From positions 381,215 to 445,214 of the forward strand of contig CAXAMN010021273.1 of the NCBI GenBank assembly GCA_963970005.1: a stretch of 64,000 bases of DNA, read 5' to 3'. The notes beneath the pieces are model-generated. The model saw nothing but the letters and a program-made list of their open reading frames with translations. It had not been told where the DNA came from and searched no databases. Made by a program: the position numbers and the translations under genes. This DNA comes from Durusdinium trenchii. Its lineage: Eukaryota > Sar > Dinophyceae > Suessiales > Symbiodiniaceae. This document shows positions 1 through 11,375 of the stretch, in pieces. Position 1 is the first letter of the stretch, and each line of letters starts with the position of its first letter.

Positions 1-89
1 GCGCAGGCTCGCAAAGTCTGGGGGCCCGCGGGGGGGTGCTTCTAACGACTGCGCTCTTGTTGTGGTGTCGTGCGCATTTCCGCACATGA

Positions 90-640
90 TGGTCACTTTT
101 CGTGGCAGGTGCAATGGAAACCTCGTGTTTTCGAGCTTCAAAGTCGACTTTTCGTGACAGGTGCAAGGGATCGGAGCTGTTTTACTTCGAAATTAAGTTT
201 TCGTGGCAGGTGCAGCACTTTGGACATGGTGGTGATCGTCGAGGAGCTCAGATTTCGTGACAGGTGCAGTGAATCGTGACTTTTGGACATGTGGCTCGTT
301 TGCAGATTTCGCGCTTCGCGGCGCAGCACTTGTGGTGAACCTTGAAGCCTTGAAGTGCAGATTTCGTGGCAGGCACAGCACTTGGTGAACCTCGATGTGC
401 AGATTTCGTGGCAGGCGCAGTACTTTGTAATCCTCGAAGTGCAGATTTCGTGGCAGGCACAGCACTTGTGAACCTCACTTTGATGCGCAGAGTTCGTGGC
501 AGGCACAGGACTTTGTGAACCTCGATGCGCAGAGTTCGTGGCAGGCACAGCACTTTAAACCTCGATGCGCAGACTTCGTGGCAGGTACAGCACTTTGTGA
601 CCCTCGACGTGCAGAGCTGAGTTCGTGACAGGCACAGCAT
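90..640 (+). repeat. 42-bp minisatellite array, locus 1
   Basis: A tandem array whose units read roughly GTGCAGATTTCGTGGCAGGC, then ACAGCACTTTGTGAACCTCGA. The central copies (about 350-600) keep a period close to 42 bp; the copies before 300 are diverged and unevenly spaced. The core TTCGTGGCAGG recurs in nearly every unit. Several open frames cross the array on both strands, including Cys/His-rich minus-strand peptides, but they only reflect the repeat period being a multiple of three. The same family, in the same orientation, reappears at 42.76-43.0 kb. No function can be read from it. Confidence 0.9.
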
Positions 641-682
641 CCTGGCGTGGTTCCACCTAGGGCGCTCTGGTGACTGTGGGCG

Positions 683-800
683 ACTCACTCACTCACTCAG
701 TCATTCATTCAGTCATTCATTCATTCATTCATTCGTTCATTCATTTATTCATTCATTCATTCATTCATTCATTCATTCATTCATTCATTCATTCATTCAC
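683..800. repeat. ATTC/ACTC microsatellite
   Basis: About 118 bp of near-perfect tetranucleotide repeat, starting as CACT/CAGT units and becoming pure CATT units. It directly follows the 42-bp array. A further CT-rich simple tract lies at 885-960. Confidence 0.95.
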
Positions 801-1279
801 TACCTTGATGTGTGCTCTGGTGACTGTGTTCTCAGATGTGTGATCGTGTAGCTTGCAGATCTGACCTCTGTCTTCTCACGCTGACAACGTGCACTCTCAC
901 TCTGACTCTCTCGCTCTCACTCGCACTCACAACACCCACGCTCACTCTCACTCACATGGCTTCTCATTCTCACCCACGCTCACAGTCACTCGCTCATTCA
1001 CTCAGGTGCTGCGTGGTCTGGTGACCGTGTTGAACTGCCTGTCACACCATACAAACGCCCGCAAGAACACAGTCAGCAGGGCGCGGTGTTATCTTTCTTT
1101 AGCATCCCTTTGCATACTCGAGCAGACCAGTGAACAGAATGGTTTTCATGGACAAAAACCTCCTGTCGTGTGACCGCGTGGACACATCGGATATGCATAT
1201 GGGCATCGATCTAAAGGTCCATGAAAGGAGTTTCATATGGAACAGCCATTTCGGTTACTAAGTACCAACCGGGCGAAAG

Positions 1280-1893
1280 ATCGCGAAAGTTAAACACAGG
1301 GTTCGCGAAAGTAATCTTTTTTTCGCGAAAGTTCATGTAACCATGTATGTTATTTGTAGGTAAAGGGACCCTTATTTGTTTGCTTACTGTGATCTTTTCA
1401 GAGCACCAGCTCAGAAGGAAATCAGAGTCTTTGTGCAATTGTCACCAAGCCTTGTCTTCCGGGTTTCGTCTCAGAGGAAACTCGGTACGCCAATGGAAAG
1501 GTTCGATCCATTGCTGAAGAAACTTGGGAATTTGTCCAAAACATGTCCGGTTTTTCGCGAAAGTTTCGCGAAAGTTCGCGAAAATCTTCGCGAAAGACGG
1601 GTTGTCCTGAGAAGGGGTTGCCTCATGTCTCTTTAGGTTCAAGTCAGACAGAAAGATTGTAGGATGGATATAGTCGGAACTTTTCGGGAATGCATACGCA
1701 ATGGGGCTCCAGGTGAGAAGTCAGTTAGGGGTTGCAAAGTTGAGTTGGGGGCTACATCATGCATACCTATATAGTTTTCCTTTAACTACTATATATACCC
1801 ATGTACCCGAACTTCTTCTGAATATGTAAGATCATACTTCGCGAAAGTTCGCGAAAGTAAAACATGGGGTTCGCGATTTTTTTTTCGCGAAGA
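1280..1893. repeat. Three clusters of the palindromic box TTCGCGAA
   Basis: The palindrome TTCGCGAA, usually followed by AGT, occurs about eleven times in 620 bp: near 1280, 1302 and 1322; 1554, 1565, 1575 and 1587; and 1838, 1848, 1870 and 1884 (the first and third groups include imperfect copies). Spacings within clusters are mostly 10-12 or 20-22 bp. No convincing gene lies between the clusters; the ORF at 1376-1636 mostly reads through the boxes. The array could be a protein-binding site or a young repeat. I see no basis for choosing. Confidence 0.8.
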
Positions 1894-1899
1894 GGCACT

Positions 1900-3300
1900 T
1901 TCCAGATGAAAGGAATTTAGATCAACCACCATATTCACAGGGAAGTTCCAAGCACGAGGAAATTGAGGTTTGTGTTTTGCTTAAGTTACAATATGTGGTT
2001 AATAAAGCTGGCTCTCAGAAAGCACGCGTAGGCACACCAAATGAAAGGAACACATTGTCATTGACTGATCGGGTTTGCCGAGTGATCTGACTTGGTTTGT
2101 AGAACCCCCCCGATCGATCAGAAGTACCGCCACCGAACGTGACCGAACCTGGTTAGTTCGGTCACTGACCAACAGGCCTGTTTTACAGGTCACTTACAGA
2201 CTTCCAACTTGGGTCATCAACTGAAAAAAACGGGTGATTTCAATATCAGTAATGCTTGTCACCTTGGAACGACGATCGGAGGATCAGATATCACTTTCGA
2301 CCTGGACGATCCGGAAATTTGGGTTTGCTACATGTTTGTAGAATCAGACCGGTCAGAACCGTCGGATTTGAGGTTGGAGTGCCCTGCTAGCGGCTTCCCA
2401 TTGGCAAAAGGCCTTGGAGCTCGGACGCCACCTGGAGGTGAAAAGAGCTCAGATGGATTTAGTATGGGTTTAAGAAGAGTGACACGCTTTGAGGGGTTTT
2501 CGTCGAATTCACACCCAGGCCTTGGAAACCCCGCTGACCCGGGACCCGTAAAGCCTTCAAGGAAGGACTGGAAAATGGTCTTCGCCTTGGAGGCTCCAAG
2601 AGGGTTGAGGCTGGTGGCTGGACCTGTTTGAAAAGGGTCACTGTAGGCACCCAGTGCTACAGTGAGCCACACAGAAGCGCGTGATGGGATGGATTCATTG
2701 ACAAGAACCCATTTGGCAGGTAGGAATGCACCCTCTCAGGTACGGTAGGTGCTTCTAGATACCCCTGAGTGGACACCTCTATGAAATGAGGGGAGTGGAC
2801 ACCTCCCATAAAGGACGTTTTGAGCCATAAGGGGAACCAGGAATCGTTTCTATGGAGACTCCGTTTCGTCAGGGGTGATGCTTTTAGATGTGGAGTCTCC
2901 AAGCCGTCCAAGTCTTCCTCCATGTTTTTCTTCAATTTTCTTCGCTGGATTGGTTCCTTAAGTGCACATTTACAGGACACCCATAGTTTGGGCGAGTTTT
3001 CTGTAGATTTTCTCCTAAGCCTTAAACCAATCGGAATAGCTTCATCAGGATGTCTTCCCTGTGCTTCCATCACTTTGACCACAGCTGGCCACAACGCTCT
3101 GCTGTCGCTTGGCACGACGACTCTCTCCAGGTCATTGGGACGGTTTAGATCTGCTGATTTTTTAAAACAATGCTGTCTCTTTTGGAATGTATTACATATT
3201 ATAATATGTGTGTTCTTGGAATGTATTATTTTGGAATGTTTTTTGTTTTAATATATATATATATATAGTATTATATTACAATATGATCAATATGTTTGTT
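1900..3300. other. No supported gene; one short hairpin
   Basis: Open frames here are short and overlap on both strands without family resemblance. A perfect 10-bp inverted repeat with a 7-nt loop (GTGACCGAAC / GTTCGGTCAC) lies at 2139-2165. A 13-bp direct repeat, GAGTGGACACCTC, occurs near 2767 and 2794. An AT dinucleotide tract lies around 3250-3270. Confidence 0.6.
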
Positions 3301-3729
3301 GACCCAACCAATCAGTGGTGGGCCTAAAAGCAACCTTGTTGGGGGAGCCGGATTCCCCGAAGTTGGATCAGGGGGTGGACCAACGGTTGAGTTTCATTCT
3401 CTCGTTGAACTGAGGGATCAGTTGAAGATGTGAACATATTTGATGCCGTGAAGTGAAAATTCCATCAACATGAGCATTGCCGTTGCTGTTGCTGCTGTGG
3501 CCGCCATGCAAGGCTAGTGCTGGCGGCTGAGAAGCCAGTGACAGTGTTGGGATATTTGGGATCCACACCCCGGAAGCAGTGCATAGCAGTGCCACGCGCA
3601 CAACAAATACGTATATATATGTATATATGTATACAAGGATAAAAGTTATCAACTGTAAGAGGACTTCTTGAACGCATTCCGGACCCCATAGCTGCGAACG
3701 TGCATTCTTTTTCGCAGTTGCAATTAGCC

Positions 3730-3801
3730 AATTTAGTTGAACCAACCAACCATCCATTACCATTAGCCAGAAACCAACCAATCAACCAACCAACCAACCA
3801 G
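3730..3801. repeat. AACC-type simple repeat
   Basis: Tetranucleotide-rich tract (AACC/ACCA units), interrupted by one unrelated 20-bp stretch. Surrounding DNA from 3300 to 4000 has no supportable gene. Confidence 0.8.
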
Positions 3802-4006
3802 TTTAGTTCAGTTGAGCTCAGCCCTTCCTCCCCATTGCCTCACCCCGCTTGCTCCAAGGTCGGCTTCTGGCCACTGGGCACGGGCTTGGACGCTCTTCGA
3901 GCGAGGGGACGCTCTTCGCGCTGAGGTGGACGTGTTCAGCTCCACGGAGGAAGTCTGTTGGGGGTCTTTGGCGGTCCCCCCCCCCCGGGCAGGGGTTCGT
4001 TTGTAC

Positions 4007-4079
4007 ACGCGGAAATCGGATCGTTTGTACACGCGGTGACGGGGATCGTCTGTACACGCGGGGATGTATGTACACGCGG
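4007..4079. repeat. Four copies of GTTTGTACACGCGG
   Basis: Four near-identical 14-bp boxes (T-to-C or A changes in the left part) at uneven spacing of about 18-25 bp. Each contains TGTACA/GTACAC and ends in GCGG. They stand about 110 bp before the CCCCA repeat. Confidence 0.85.
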
Positions 4080-4186
4080 CTTCCGTATGCGGGGTGCCTA
4101 AACAGTGGCCATACTTTGGGTTCTTACGGTAGGTGCACAGGCCGGGTGTTAATCCAGGGTGCTCAGATGTGTGTGAGCCCCACCCC

Positions 4187-4258
4187 TCCCCACTCAACCC
4201 ACCCCAACCCCACCCCACCCCACCCCACCCCACCCCACCCCACCCCACCCCACCCCAC
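4187..4258. repeat. CCCCA pentanucleotide satellite
   Basis: Pure CCCCA/CCCAC repeat running into an assembly gap. A short stretch of the same repeat reappears at about 4420-4436, on the far side of the gap, so the missing sequence is probably more of the same. Confidence 0.95.
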
Positions 4259-4358
4259 NNNNNNNNNNNNNNNNNNNNNNNNNNNNNNNNNNNNNNNNNN
4301 NNNNNNNNNNNNNNNNNNNNNNNNNNNNNNNNNNNNNNNNNNNNNNNNNNNNNNNNNN
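4259..4358. other. Assembly gap (100 N)
   Basis: Exactly 100 unknown bases inside the CCCCA repeat region; the round number suggests a placeholder of unknown true length. Reading frames that cross it have no meaning. Confidence 0.98.
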
Positions 4359-4451
4359 GCACCCTTACTTCAACACTGGGATATTGGATATGAATGCTAG
4401 TCGAGGTGAACGTCATTAGCCCCACCCCACCCCACCACCCGATGTGCCCTG

Positions 4452-4540
4452 TGTGCGAAGATGATCCAGATTTGTGTGCGCAGATGATCCAGATTTGTGT
4501 GCGCAGATGATCTTGGCTGTGTGCGCAGATGATCCCCTGT
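4452..4540. repeat. About 23-bp tandem repeat (TGTGTGCGCAGATGATCC)
   Basis: Four copies of a unit with core TGTGCGCAGATGATC, two of them followed by CAGATT. It lies on the right flank of the CCCCA gap and is unrelated to the boxes at 4.0 kb. Confidence 0.85.
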
Positions 4541-4559
4541 CCCCCCCCGGGTCCTATCC

Positions 4560-5550
4560 ATGAGGTGCCAGATGTGCCCTGTCCATCGGTATCAAGGTAT
4601 GTGAAAGTATCTGAATCGATTTGATTCGTGTGCCTTAAATCTTCGTTTCAATCTTCATATGCAGAAGTCCTTTTTATAGCCAGTCAAAGGAAAGGGAACA
4701 TGTTTTGTTTGCAAAACACCACTCCTTCTTCCGCGTAAATCTGTAATGTTCGATAGTCGGCCTCGAACCCTCGGTTGATTGAGGGGGTGTGACAGGTGAC
4801 AAGTGACAGGTCCAAAAGAGCCTTTACAGCATCGAACAAGAACTGTTGCAGCAAAATGAACCCAAACAAAGTTGTGACATGGTCCATCATCCATGAGTAT
4901 TTTTTGCGTCGTTGCCTTAATTTGGAGACTACAGTCGACTCCAAATGCATGTGTGTTGATGAGTGGCTCTTAGACATTTGAGGCTACAACTCGGTCGTCG
5001 CCTCCCAGAAGCGCTGGCAGTCAGCACTGGTCATCCTGCAAGAGATGTCGACAAGTCAAGTTGAAGGTGACCGCATTGGAGTCAATGCTTTGACCACCGA
5101 AAATTGTTTAAGCAGAGGTTCCAAGTTGGGGTGGATGGAAGTATTTGTGGGGTACCCAGTTAAGCTGCCCCAATTTGTAGCCCCTGGAACGTTTTGTATT
5201 GTCATATGTGCAATATCACGTTATCTAACATCTTTGATTTTGTTGTTTTGGATAAGATATTAATTTCAGATGGAGCCTTGAACATGTGGAAGAGCGACCA
5301 ATCTCCAATCACACTTCGGGGTCCAATGACTTGTATGTAGGTGCTTTTGCTCGCGCGAAAGGCAAAATCTCGGTCGAAACAGGCGCTGTTTTCAAAACTG
5401 TTTTCACCTCAGAAAAAGGGAACATCAGGGCGAACATGAGCTCATTTGCTCATACTGTCTCAGATTCCAAGGATCAGTCTGAGCTCAGATTCCTCCGAAT
5501 GGCCTCGGGCCTTTGATGCTTTTCGTGGCTTGTCTTCCTCGTCATTGCAG
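4560..5550. other. No supported gene
   Basis: Several 60-100 codon frames occur on both strands, with no motif, repeat or family likeness. The region ends in a pyrimidine-rich stretch with TTGCAG, which is the acceptor for the PPR-like fragment that follows. Confidence 0.5.
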
Positions 5551-5619
5551 CCCGATGTGGTGACCTTCTCGGCCCGGATGGAGGCGCTGCGGGCGCCAGC
5601 TCGCCGATTTGGTTGTTGA
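5551..5619 (+). CDS. PPR-like exon fragment (repeat start)
   Basis: Directly after an acceptor-like TTGCAG the frame reads PDVVTFSARMEALRAP and stops after 22 residues. The opening PDVVTFSA matches the start of a PPR helix A (established for the family: P-D-hydrophobic-T-aromatic). The ORF track threshold would miss it because it has no ATG. It is probably one exon, or the relic of one; the in-frame TGA may lie in intron. PPR proteins bind organelle RNA. Confidence 0.5.
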   Translation, partial: PDVVTFSARMEALRAPARRFGC

Positions 5620-5841
5620 GCGTAACGAAGGAACCCGGGGGGCGCCCGTGGGCGCCTGTGGGAGCGAAGAGAGGTGGACCGGTGCTTCCATGAGAGGTGG
5701 ACGGGTATGGTGGCAATGGGTCAAGCAGGGCGGGCGGGGTCTTGACTGGCATGGGACGGCAAGGTCAGGTTCAAAATCAATGGTTTTGCTGGTCAAAGGG
5801 CAACCCATGAAACACCACGCAATCTGCATGAGTTCGCCATT

Positions 5842-6120
5842 TTGACTAAGTCCATCCCCGTGTCGATGCTCTTTCGGCAGTGGCTCACCCCTTCTTGTGC
5901 CGAGGCCTGTGCGCAGGCATTGCAGTGGGAGTTGGGCTTCGACTCACTGGTGGCTATGATGAACGTGGGCGTTGAAGCAAATGCCATGACCCGCACCAGC
6001 CTTTGCAGTGCCTTGTGCTCCTTGAGGGGAGCATGGACCATGGCACTAGCCACATGGAAGAGAACAGCAGACGTCGATCCTTGCCCAAAGATGGGTCTAT
6101 CTGGTACCATCCAATCTTGA
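5842..6120 (+). CDS. PPR-like fragment
   Basis: An open frame of 92 codons. Its middle (about residues 37-75) has PPR spacing: a VGVEANAMTRTSLCSAL segment, then GAWTMALATWK, in the positions usually held by 'PDVxTYNAxIxAC' and 'GQWxxALxLL'. The match is by pattern only. No intact start is argued; the frame is likely an exon plus read-through. It lies on the same strand as the fragments at 5.55 and 7.16 kb. Confidence 0.45.
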   Translation: MTKSIPVSMLFRQWLTPSCAEACAQALQWELGFDSLVAMMNVGVEANAMTRTSLCSALCSLRGAWTMALATWKRTADVDPCPKMGLSGTIQS

Positions 6121-7162
6121 TGTTACACAGCGCACATGGACTTCATTGGAAGATTCCAAAGATCAGATCATCTCCAAGAACACTCCATGTATGGCATACA
6201 CATATATATATATATATGTATACGCCCTAGGCTTCCAAGACCATTTAGTTGACCTGGTTGTGTAGTGTAAAATCCATTAAAATCCTTAGTAAAACAAGGG
6301 TGCTTCGGGATTCAGGCTATCAAATCAATGGTTGGCCAGGAAGCCTAGGGTATATAGGCCATTTGACTTCAGTCCGGATCGAGACGGCGCCAAAAAAAAC
6401 ACATCCAGAACGACCCGGGAGTCCTGCACCTTCTTTGGAGATGAAACACCCTTTCACAAAATCCGAGTGCGCCTGAAAGACCACTGGTGCTTGTAGGTCG
6501 GACCACCCGTGCCAATGACGTGCCATCCATCGTTTCGTGATGGAGGACGTTGAAGAGACCACAGGGTTGAAGGTTGAACAACACATTTGAACCTCAATGA
6601 ACCTCAGCACCAGTTGGGATAAAGTTGGCCCATACCTCAGGAGCAGATGCAATTTACTGTATATCAATATTGCCCGTGACCATGTCCTCTATAACATGAG
6701 GGGGGGTTCCTCGTGTTTTTTTTTCCATAAGACGGGTACGTTTTTTCAATGTACAAAGTCTGTTCTGGACTTTGCACACCTCAATACAACAAACTCTGTT
6801 CTGGTCCACCTTCTTGCAGCCCATGAATTGGAAGACACCCAGCAGACGTGGTCTGCTGTTTCGCAAAAGTGGTTTGAGTCACCTGATGAACCATTTCTCA
6901 CAGATGATGTGACAGGAATTCTCTCAGATGATGGTCCAACTCAAGGCTTCACCCTCGATTATTCTGGCGGACTTGTCTCGATTTATTCTCCAAAAGATAC
7001 AGGTGACCCTGAAGAGAAGGGTTTGGTAATGTTTGGTATGGTTTGGTCGTTTAGTTATTTGCATTTGTTCTCGAAACTGGCTGAGGATGCGTTTTCAGTG
7101 GGTGTGTGCGCTGGTTGTAGATTGGAGGGGGTTCATTCTGCCCTCGATTCTTCCCCGCTCAG

Positions 7163-7384
7163 GATGCATCTTACTACAACATCCTCATGTCCAGCTGCGG
7201 CAGCCACTGGCGGATGGTGCTTCATTTGCTACATCAAATGCCGCTGGTTCCGCCAATCTTGGCACCCGACCAAAAGTGCTGGTCCACGGCGGCCCGCGCG
7301 CTGTCTGCTGGAGTTGTGTGGCGCGGTGCTTTGGAGATCTTGGAGATGTTGGGAGAGCACGATGGACTGGATATGGTCATGCAA
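7163..7384 (+). CDS. PPR-like exon
   Basis: After an AG|G acceptor (7161-7163) the frame reads DASYYNILMSSCGSHWRMVL and continues with HLLHQMP, an APDQKCWSTAARALSAG segment, and WRGALEILEML. That is close to two consecutive PPR motifs, each with the Y-N-x-L-M-x-x-C and W-x-x-A-L-x-x-L pattern. A possible GT donor follows ATGCAA near 7384. Together with the downstream piece at 7.52-7.68 kb it may form the 3' end of a gene. Confidence 0.65.
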
Positions 7385-7518
7385 GTGGCCTGGTGACAAG
7401 GTTGTGTCAAATGGTGTGTCAATTGGCGTGACAAGGTATTTTTCAGACAAGTGGCCTTCAAGGGAGGCTTCTCACCACTTCTGTTTTGAACGTTTGTGTA
7501 TAGACCTGGCAGTGGCCA

Positions 7519-7680
7519 GGCTTTGGGACATCCCAATGTCAAATCACCGAGGATGTGTTGCTGTCCACATTGGATTTGAGTGGGCATCTCCGAAGCTACG
7601 GGGAAGCGCTGCAGGCCATGGCAGATGCTGCTGTGGAAGAGCTTGGCCAAAAAAGAGTGAATCGAAGCCCTAGTCACTAG
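7519..7680 (+). CDS. Possible last exon of PPR-like gene
   Basis: Follows a CCAG|G acceptor and reads through an ITEDVLLSTLDLSGHL segment, then SYGEALQAMADAAVEELG, ending at TAG (7678-7680). The second part resembles a PPR helix B (x-Y-G-E-A-L-x-x-M). The frame has no ATG. Linkage to the 7163-7384 exon by a roughly 135-bp intron is inference. Confidence 0.45.
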   Translation, partial: GFGTSQCQITEDVLLSTLDLSGHLRSYGEALQAMADAAVEELGQKRVNRSPSH

Positions 7681-7689
7681 TCCATTTTT

Positions 7690-9490
7690 GTCATGAACAT
7701 GAACAGCGATGCTCTAGCTGCTTCTTAGTTTGGATAGTAGTGTTGACATACAAAAAAACAATTATGAATCATTGAGATTCCACACCAGAACAAGTTCTTC
7801 CTATCTTCATTATCTGGAAAGTCTTCTTGGTTTCAGAGATGGTGTTGGGACCAGCTTGACACCAAATGCCTATAATATAATGTTGTTCAACTCCAGGTCT
7901 TTGAACTCTGAAGAAAGCTGGAATCATGCATAGCTGTAGAGTTTATATATTAATATATATATATATTTATTTATTTATTTTTAAATAGGGAGACCCCCCA
8001 AGCAGTGGGTCGTGATCTATTTCCAGAGAGTCTTTAGACCTGGGTGTCTGTCTCCCTGTGTATCAATAACACACGCACATCTCTCAACTGTTCTCGTCCC
8101 GCAGCCGTCGTTCGCCCCTGGCCGCCTGCACTCGTGCCCCGCCATGGATGGCGCTTCTGGGAGCGCAGGGATGGCGCGAAGGGAACGCCCACGCTGTGAA
8201 GGGCACGCCGCCTGGTGACAGAGTGTGGGAGGAGCCGAGCCGAGGGTCTCCAGATTCGAGCTGTTGGAGCTCTGGAGTGATGTTCCCCAAGTGCACAGAG
8301 TTCAGCTCCGCTCGACATGGGCGGGAAGGGATTTGTTCGACCGATCTGAGACGCCAGTTGGCATGTCGTTCCCACCTGTGAACGGCTATCTTTATAACGT
8401 GGAAACTTCCGCAGCCCAAGCAGATCTTCCACCGGTATGATGGTATCAGCAGCGAACGCAGCTCTCCATCTACATCCGTTCGGGATCCAGTCTAGCAGGG
8501 CGAACGGGCCCCGGCCCCGGTATTTGGGTAATTGCTATAATGACCGGTGTTGATGGAAGACGTGCCAACATAACCTTTGATACTCAAAACAGCTGAGGTT
8601 CTGGTTCCGATGGGGTGTGGTTTGGGCATTGGACAGTTCAAGAGGTGCCCTTTTGCTGGGTAGCTTTTTTGTGGGGCCTTTAAGTGAACATTCCTGCATC
8701 AACAAGATCAAGATGGAATACACGCCTAGTGTGGGGTGTTAATGGAATTCCAGACTGGTATGGTAGTCCATTGGTATGCGGAAAGCTATGGCTTTTTTAT
8801 GGCTGTGTTCTTCTTGATGCAGATGTCAGAATGTGAGGCACCAGCAGCCTTTCAGGAAGGGCAGCTGGCTTCTGGGCTGGAACCGTTTAGATCTCGCGGA
8901 TTCTGGAGGGAGCGAACACGATACCTGGTTCTACATTCTGTGGTATCCCTCATTTCTTTCAGTAAGTCCGACTTAGAATCCGTCATTCTGGATCGAATCA
9001 TAGAATGATCGGCCTTGTAGTGTCCCACGGAGCACACGTGGCTCAGCTTTATTTTTCGAAGCGTCCGACTGGATCAATCCATCATGAACCCGGCCTGACC
9101 AAAATGAGAAGGAAGAGCTGACAGCTGGCAATACGGGAGATTTCTGCAACACATCAACCTTCATCGAAATGCTTCTTTTCATGACTCTTCCGATTCCCAA
9201 AGTTGGTTCCAGAAAAACCTGCAGAACACCGGAGTGAACCAACTTGGGGTGACTGATGGGAGCAGTGCAGAGCAGTTTCCAGAGTCTCAGTTCATCGACT
9301 TAATCGGGTATTCATAGGGAGACATCCGCCCAACGGGAGTTTGATGGAGTTTGGCCTATTTCCCTTATTCTTCCAAGGGGCCATTGCTTGGGAGGTCTCC
9401 TGGTATCAAGAACACACCCTTTAACATATTTTAAACCACTCCCACATTTCTCCGAACCTTCCAACGGGCTTTTTCCGACACCTGGGAGGT
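7690..9490. other. No supported gene
   Basis: An AT-rich tract lies at about 7945-7985. GC-rich DNA at 8090-8340 has overlapping frames on both strands of similar length, so no coding strand can be chosen. Nothing recognisable otherwise. Confidence 0.5.
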
Positions 9491-9499
9491 CTCCCTGTC

Positions 9500-9699
9500 T
9501 CCAACGTCCCAGGCCCACCAGCTGGCGCGGCGCGCTGGCAGAGATGCGAAGCAGGCAGCTGGAAGCCAACCTCATCCGTGGCCGGGCAGAGGAGTTCGGC
9601 GGACAAGTCTTTAAGGACTTCTCACATCTTCTCACTGACTGGGCGACGGAACAAGCTCCCAACATGTGGCATTCCTGCAGGCTGCAGCTGCAGGTGTAG
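9500..9699 (+). CDS. PPR-like fragment
   Basis: Within a longer frame, the stretch SWRGALAEMRSRQLEANLI matches a PPR helix B followed by the start of the next repeat (W-x-x-A-L-x-x-M-x-x-R-x-L-x-x-N-x-I). The remaining residues, to the TAG at 9697-9699, have no motif. Only the roughly 60 bp around 9517-9576 are convincing. Confidence 0.5.
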
Positions 9700-11311
9700 C
9701 AGTCTTTTAAGTTCGTTCAGATATCAACTAGAATATGTAGATACCTTCTCTATGCCAGATGCATGGGAATTTGAGGGGTGTTCCACCAAGCCATGCTGGT
9801 TGGCAGGGCAAGAGCTCACCCGTCAGCAAGCTCAGAGATGTTTTTCACATTGCCGGGCTCAGATGATTGAACTTTTTGGATCAGAGCCAGAGCCAGACAT
9901 ACATCCAAACTTCCAAAAACGCTGACACTGAGGCCATACTGGAACCCTGAAGTCTTTCTCCCGGAGCTTGCTGTGGGAGATGACCATTGCATCACTGCAA
10001 GAGGTCGCAAGACTAGAACCTCGGACGGTGGGCGTACTTAGTTAGAGTATGTATTTGTTCTGAGTCACGTGCAGAATAACCTTGTTGCTTGGGTCAAAGC
10101 TTGGTGGTAGTAGTTGTTGGTTACTACTAGCTGTTTGATTCTGTGTGGATACGCATTGCGCTTTGCACGCTGGTTGACCATGTGTTTTTCGAAAGGGGGA
10201 CATCTCCAAGAATTTCGTCGACTTCAAAGTCAATACTTCAGGCAGACAAAAGTTTACGCTTGTTAGCCTTCTTACAAAACACTCTGAGGTCAGCGGCGGA
10301 TCGAATTAACAAGTCTGATTTTCGTGGCAGGTATGGGACGGTCAATTATCACACCGTTTTAAATCTATAATAAAAGGCTTTCCGGGGTGACAAATGACCG
10401 CCCACACCTTCCCTTGTCTCATGGTGTAGGATTCTAGGGGGATAGGGTTGTCATGAGTTTCAACGTCAACAAGCGCAACTTTCATCTGGCCAGTGTATAG
10501 AGACATGATTTCTATGCTAGATTTTGGGCCACTGGTAGCTTTGTTGGTTGTTGCCGTTGTCTTTGGTGGTTTGTGATTATGTAAATTGCTCGGATTTCGC
10601 TCAGCTCGCCGTCCGTCTCGCCGTTTTGTGGCCGTCCCAAGGACTTGGAAATCGATCTGATTTGCTGTGGCTTCTTTGCGTGGAACTCCGTCGGAGTTGC
10701 CGAAGGGTTGTAGAGAGATCCCCAGCCAACAGGTTGACCCGTCTATTTTCCCTCTTGTTTGGGGTCGAACTGGAAGGTCCCTATTTCTAAACACACCCAG
10801 ATGTTGGTGAAGGTCGATGATGACCATGTATTACAGGAGCTACGATAAACTCAAACATCCATAGACTCATTTGCACGTGGCCACAAGTACTCTTGCGGGA
10901 TGAACATTGAAGCGCTTGAGGTATAGATTTGTTGAATGGTGACGATCACGTAGAATATGATGAACGAGGTAGATGATGACCACTTCTGGGTTTGGAGTCT
11001 CCTTTGCATCTTACATGATCAACAGCCCGCTGACCGATCGATCTGGGTCCCATCGGTCATTGGTCGCCTGCATGTGCCTCACTGCCCATGTCCCCAACAT
11101 CTCCCAACATCTCCCAACCCTGATTTCTCAGTGAAGCCCCGAAACGGTAAATCTTTGTCTTTTTGTCCCCCCTGCCTGGGGGCCGCAACTCCAAGCCATT
11201 GACCTCAAGCGTTGGCTGAGTCCAGCTCAGTAGGCACTGCTATGGGATCTTGCCGAAAGCGCTGGCTGCTTGGGCAGCACACGGATGGGCTCGGACTGTG
11301 CTTGTGATGTT

Positions 11312-11375
11312 TATCCCTGGGCCTCCAAGTACCTTTTGAGGAGGGACTGGGGTGGGTGCCAGGAGGGTCCAGTCA
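11312..11375 (+). repeat. Dispersed repeat copy (with 51.5 kb)
   Basis: Contains ATCCCTGGGCCTCCAAGTAC followed by CTTTTGAG and, 25 bp on, GGAGGGTCC. It matches the segment at 51514-51575 over about 60 bp with scattered changes. Immediately downstream at 11377-11389 is ACCGTACCTGAGG, a 13-mer also found in the hairpin element at 41.3 kb. Confidence 0.75.

Noticed and set aside
138..688. Three overlapping minus-strand ORFs with repeated CACHEICTSR-type peptides
   Set aside because: They are translations of the 42-bp minisatellite; the period is a multiple of three, so several frames stay open. No start context or conserved fold supports a gene.
3808..4425. Long ORFs on both strands through 3.8-4.4 kb
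   Set aside because: They cross the 100-N gap and the CCCCA repeat; the reading is meaningless there.
4740..4800. Possible tRNA T-arm on the minus strand (GGGTTCGAGGCC)
   Set aside because: The flanking bases do not form the 5-bp T-stem, and no D-arm, anticodon stem or acceptor stem could be placed.
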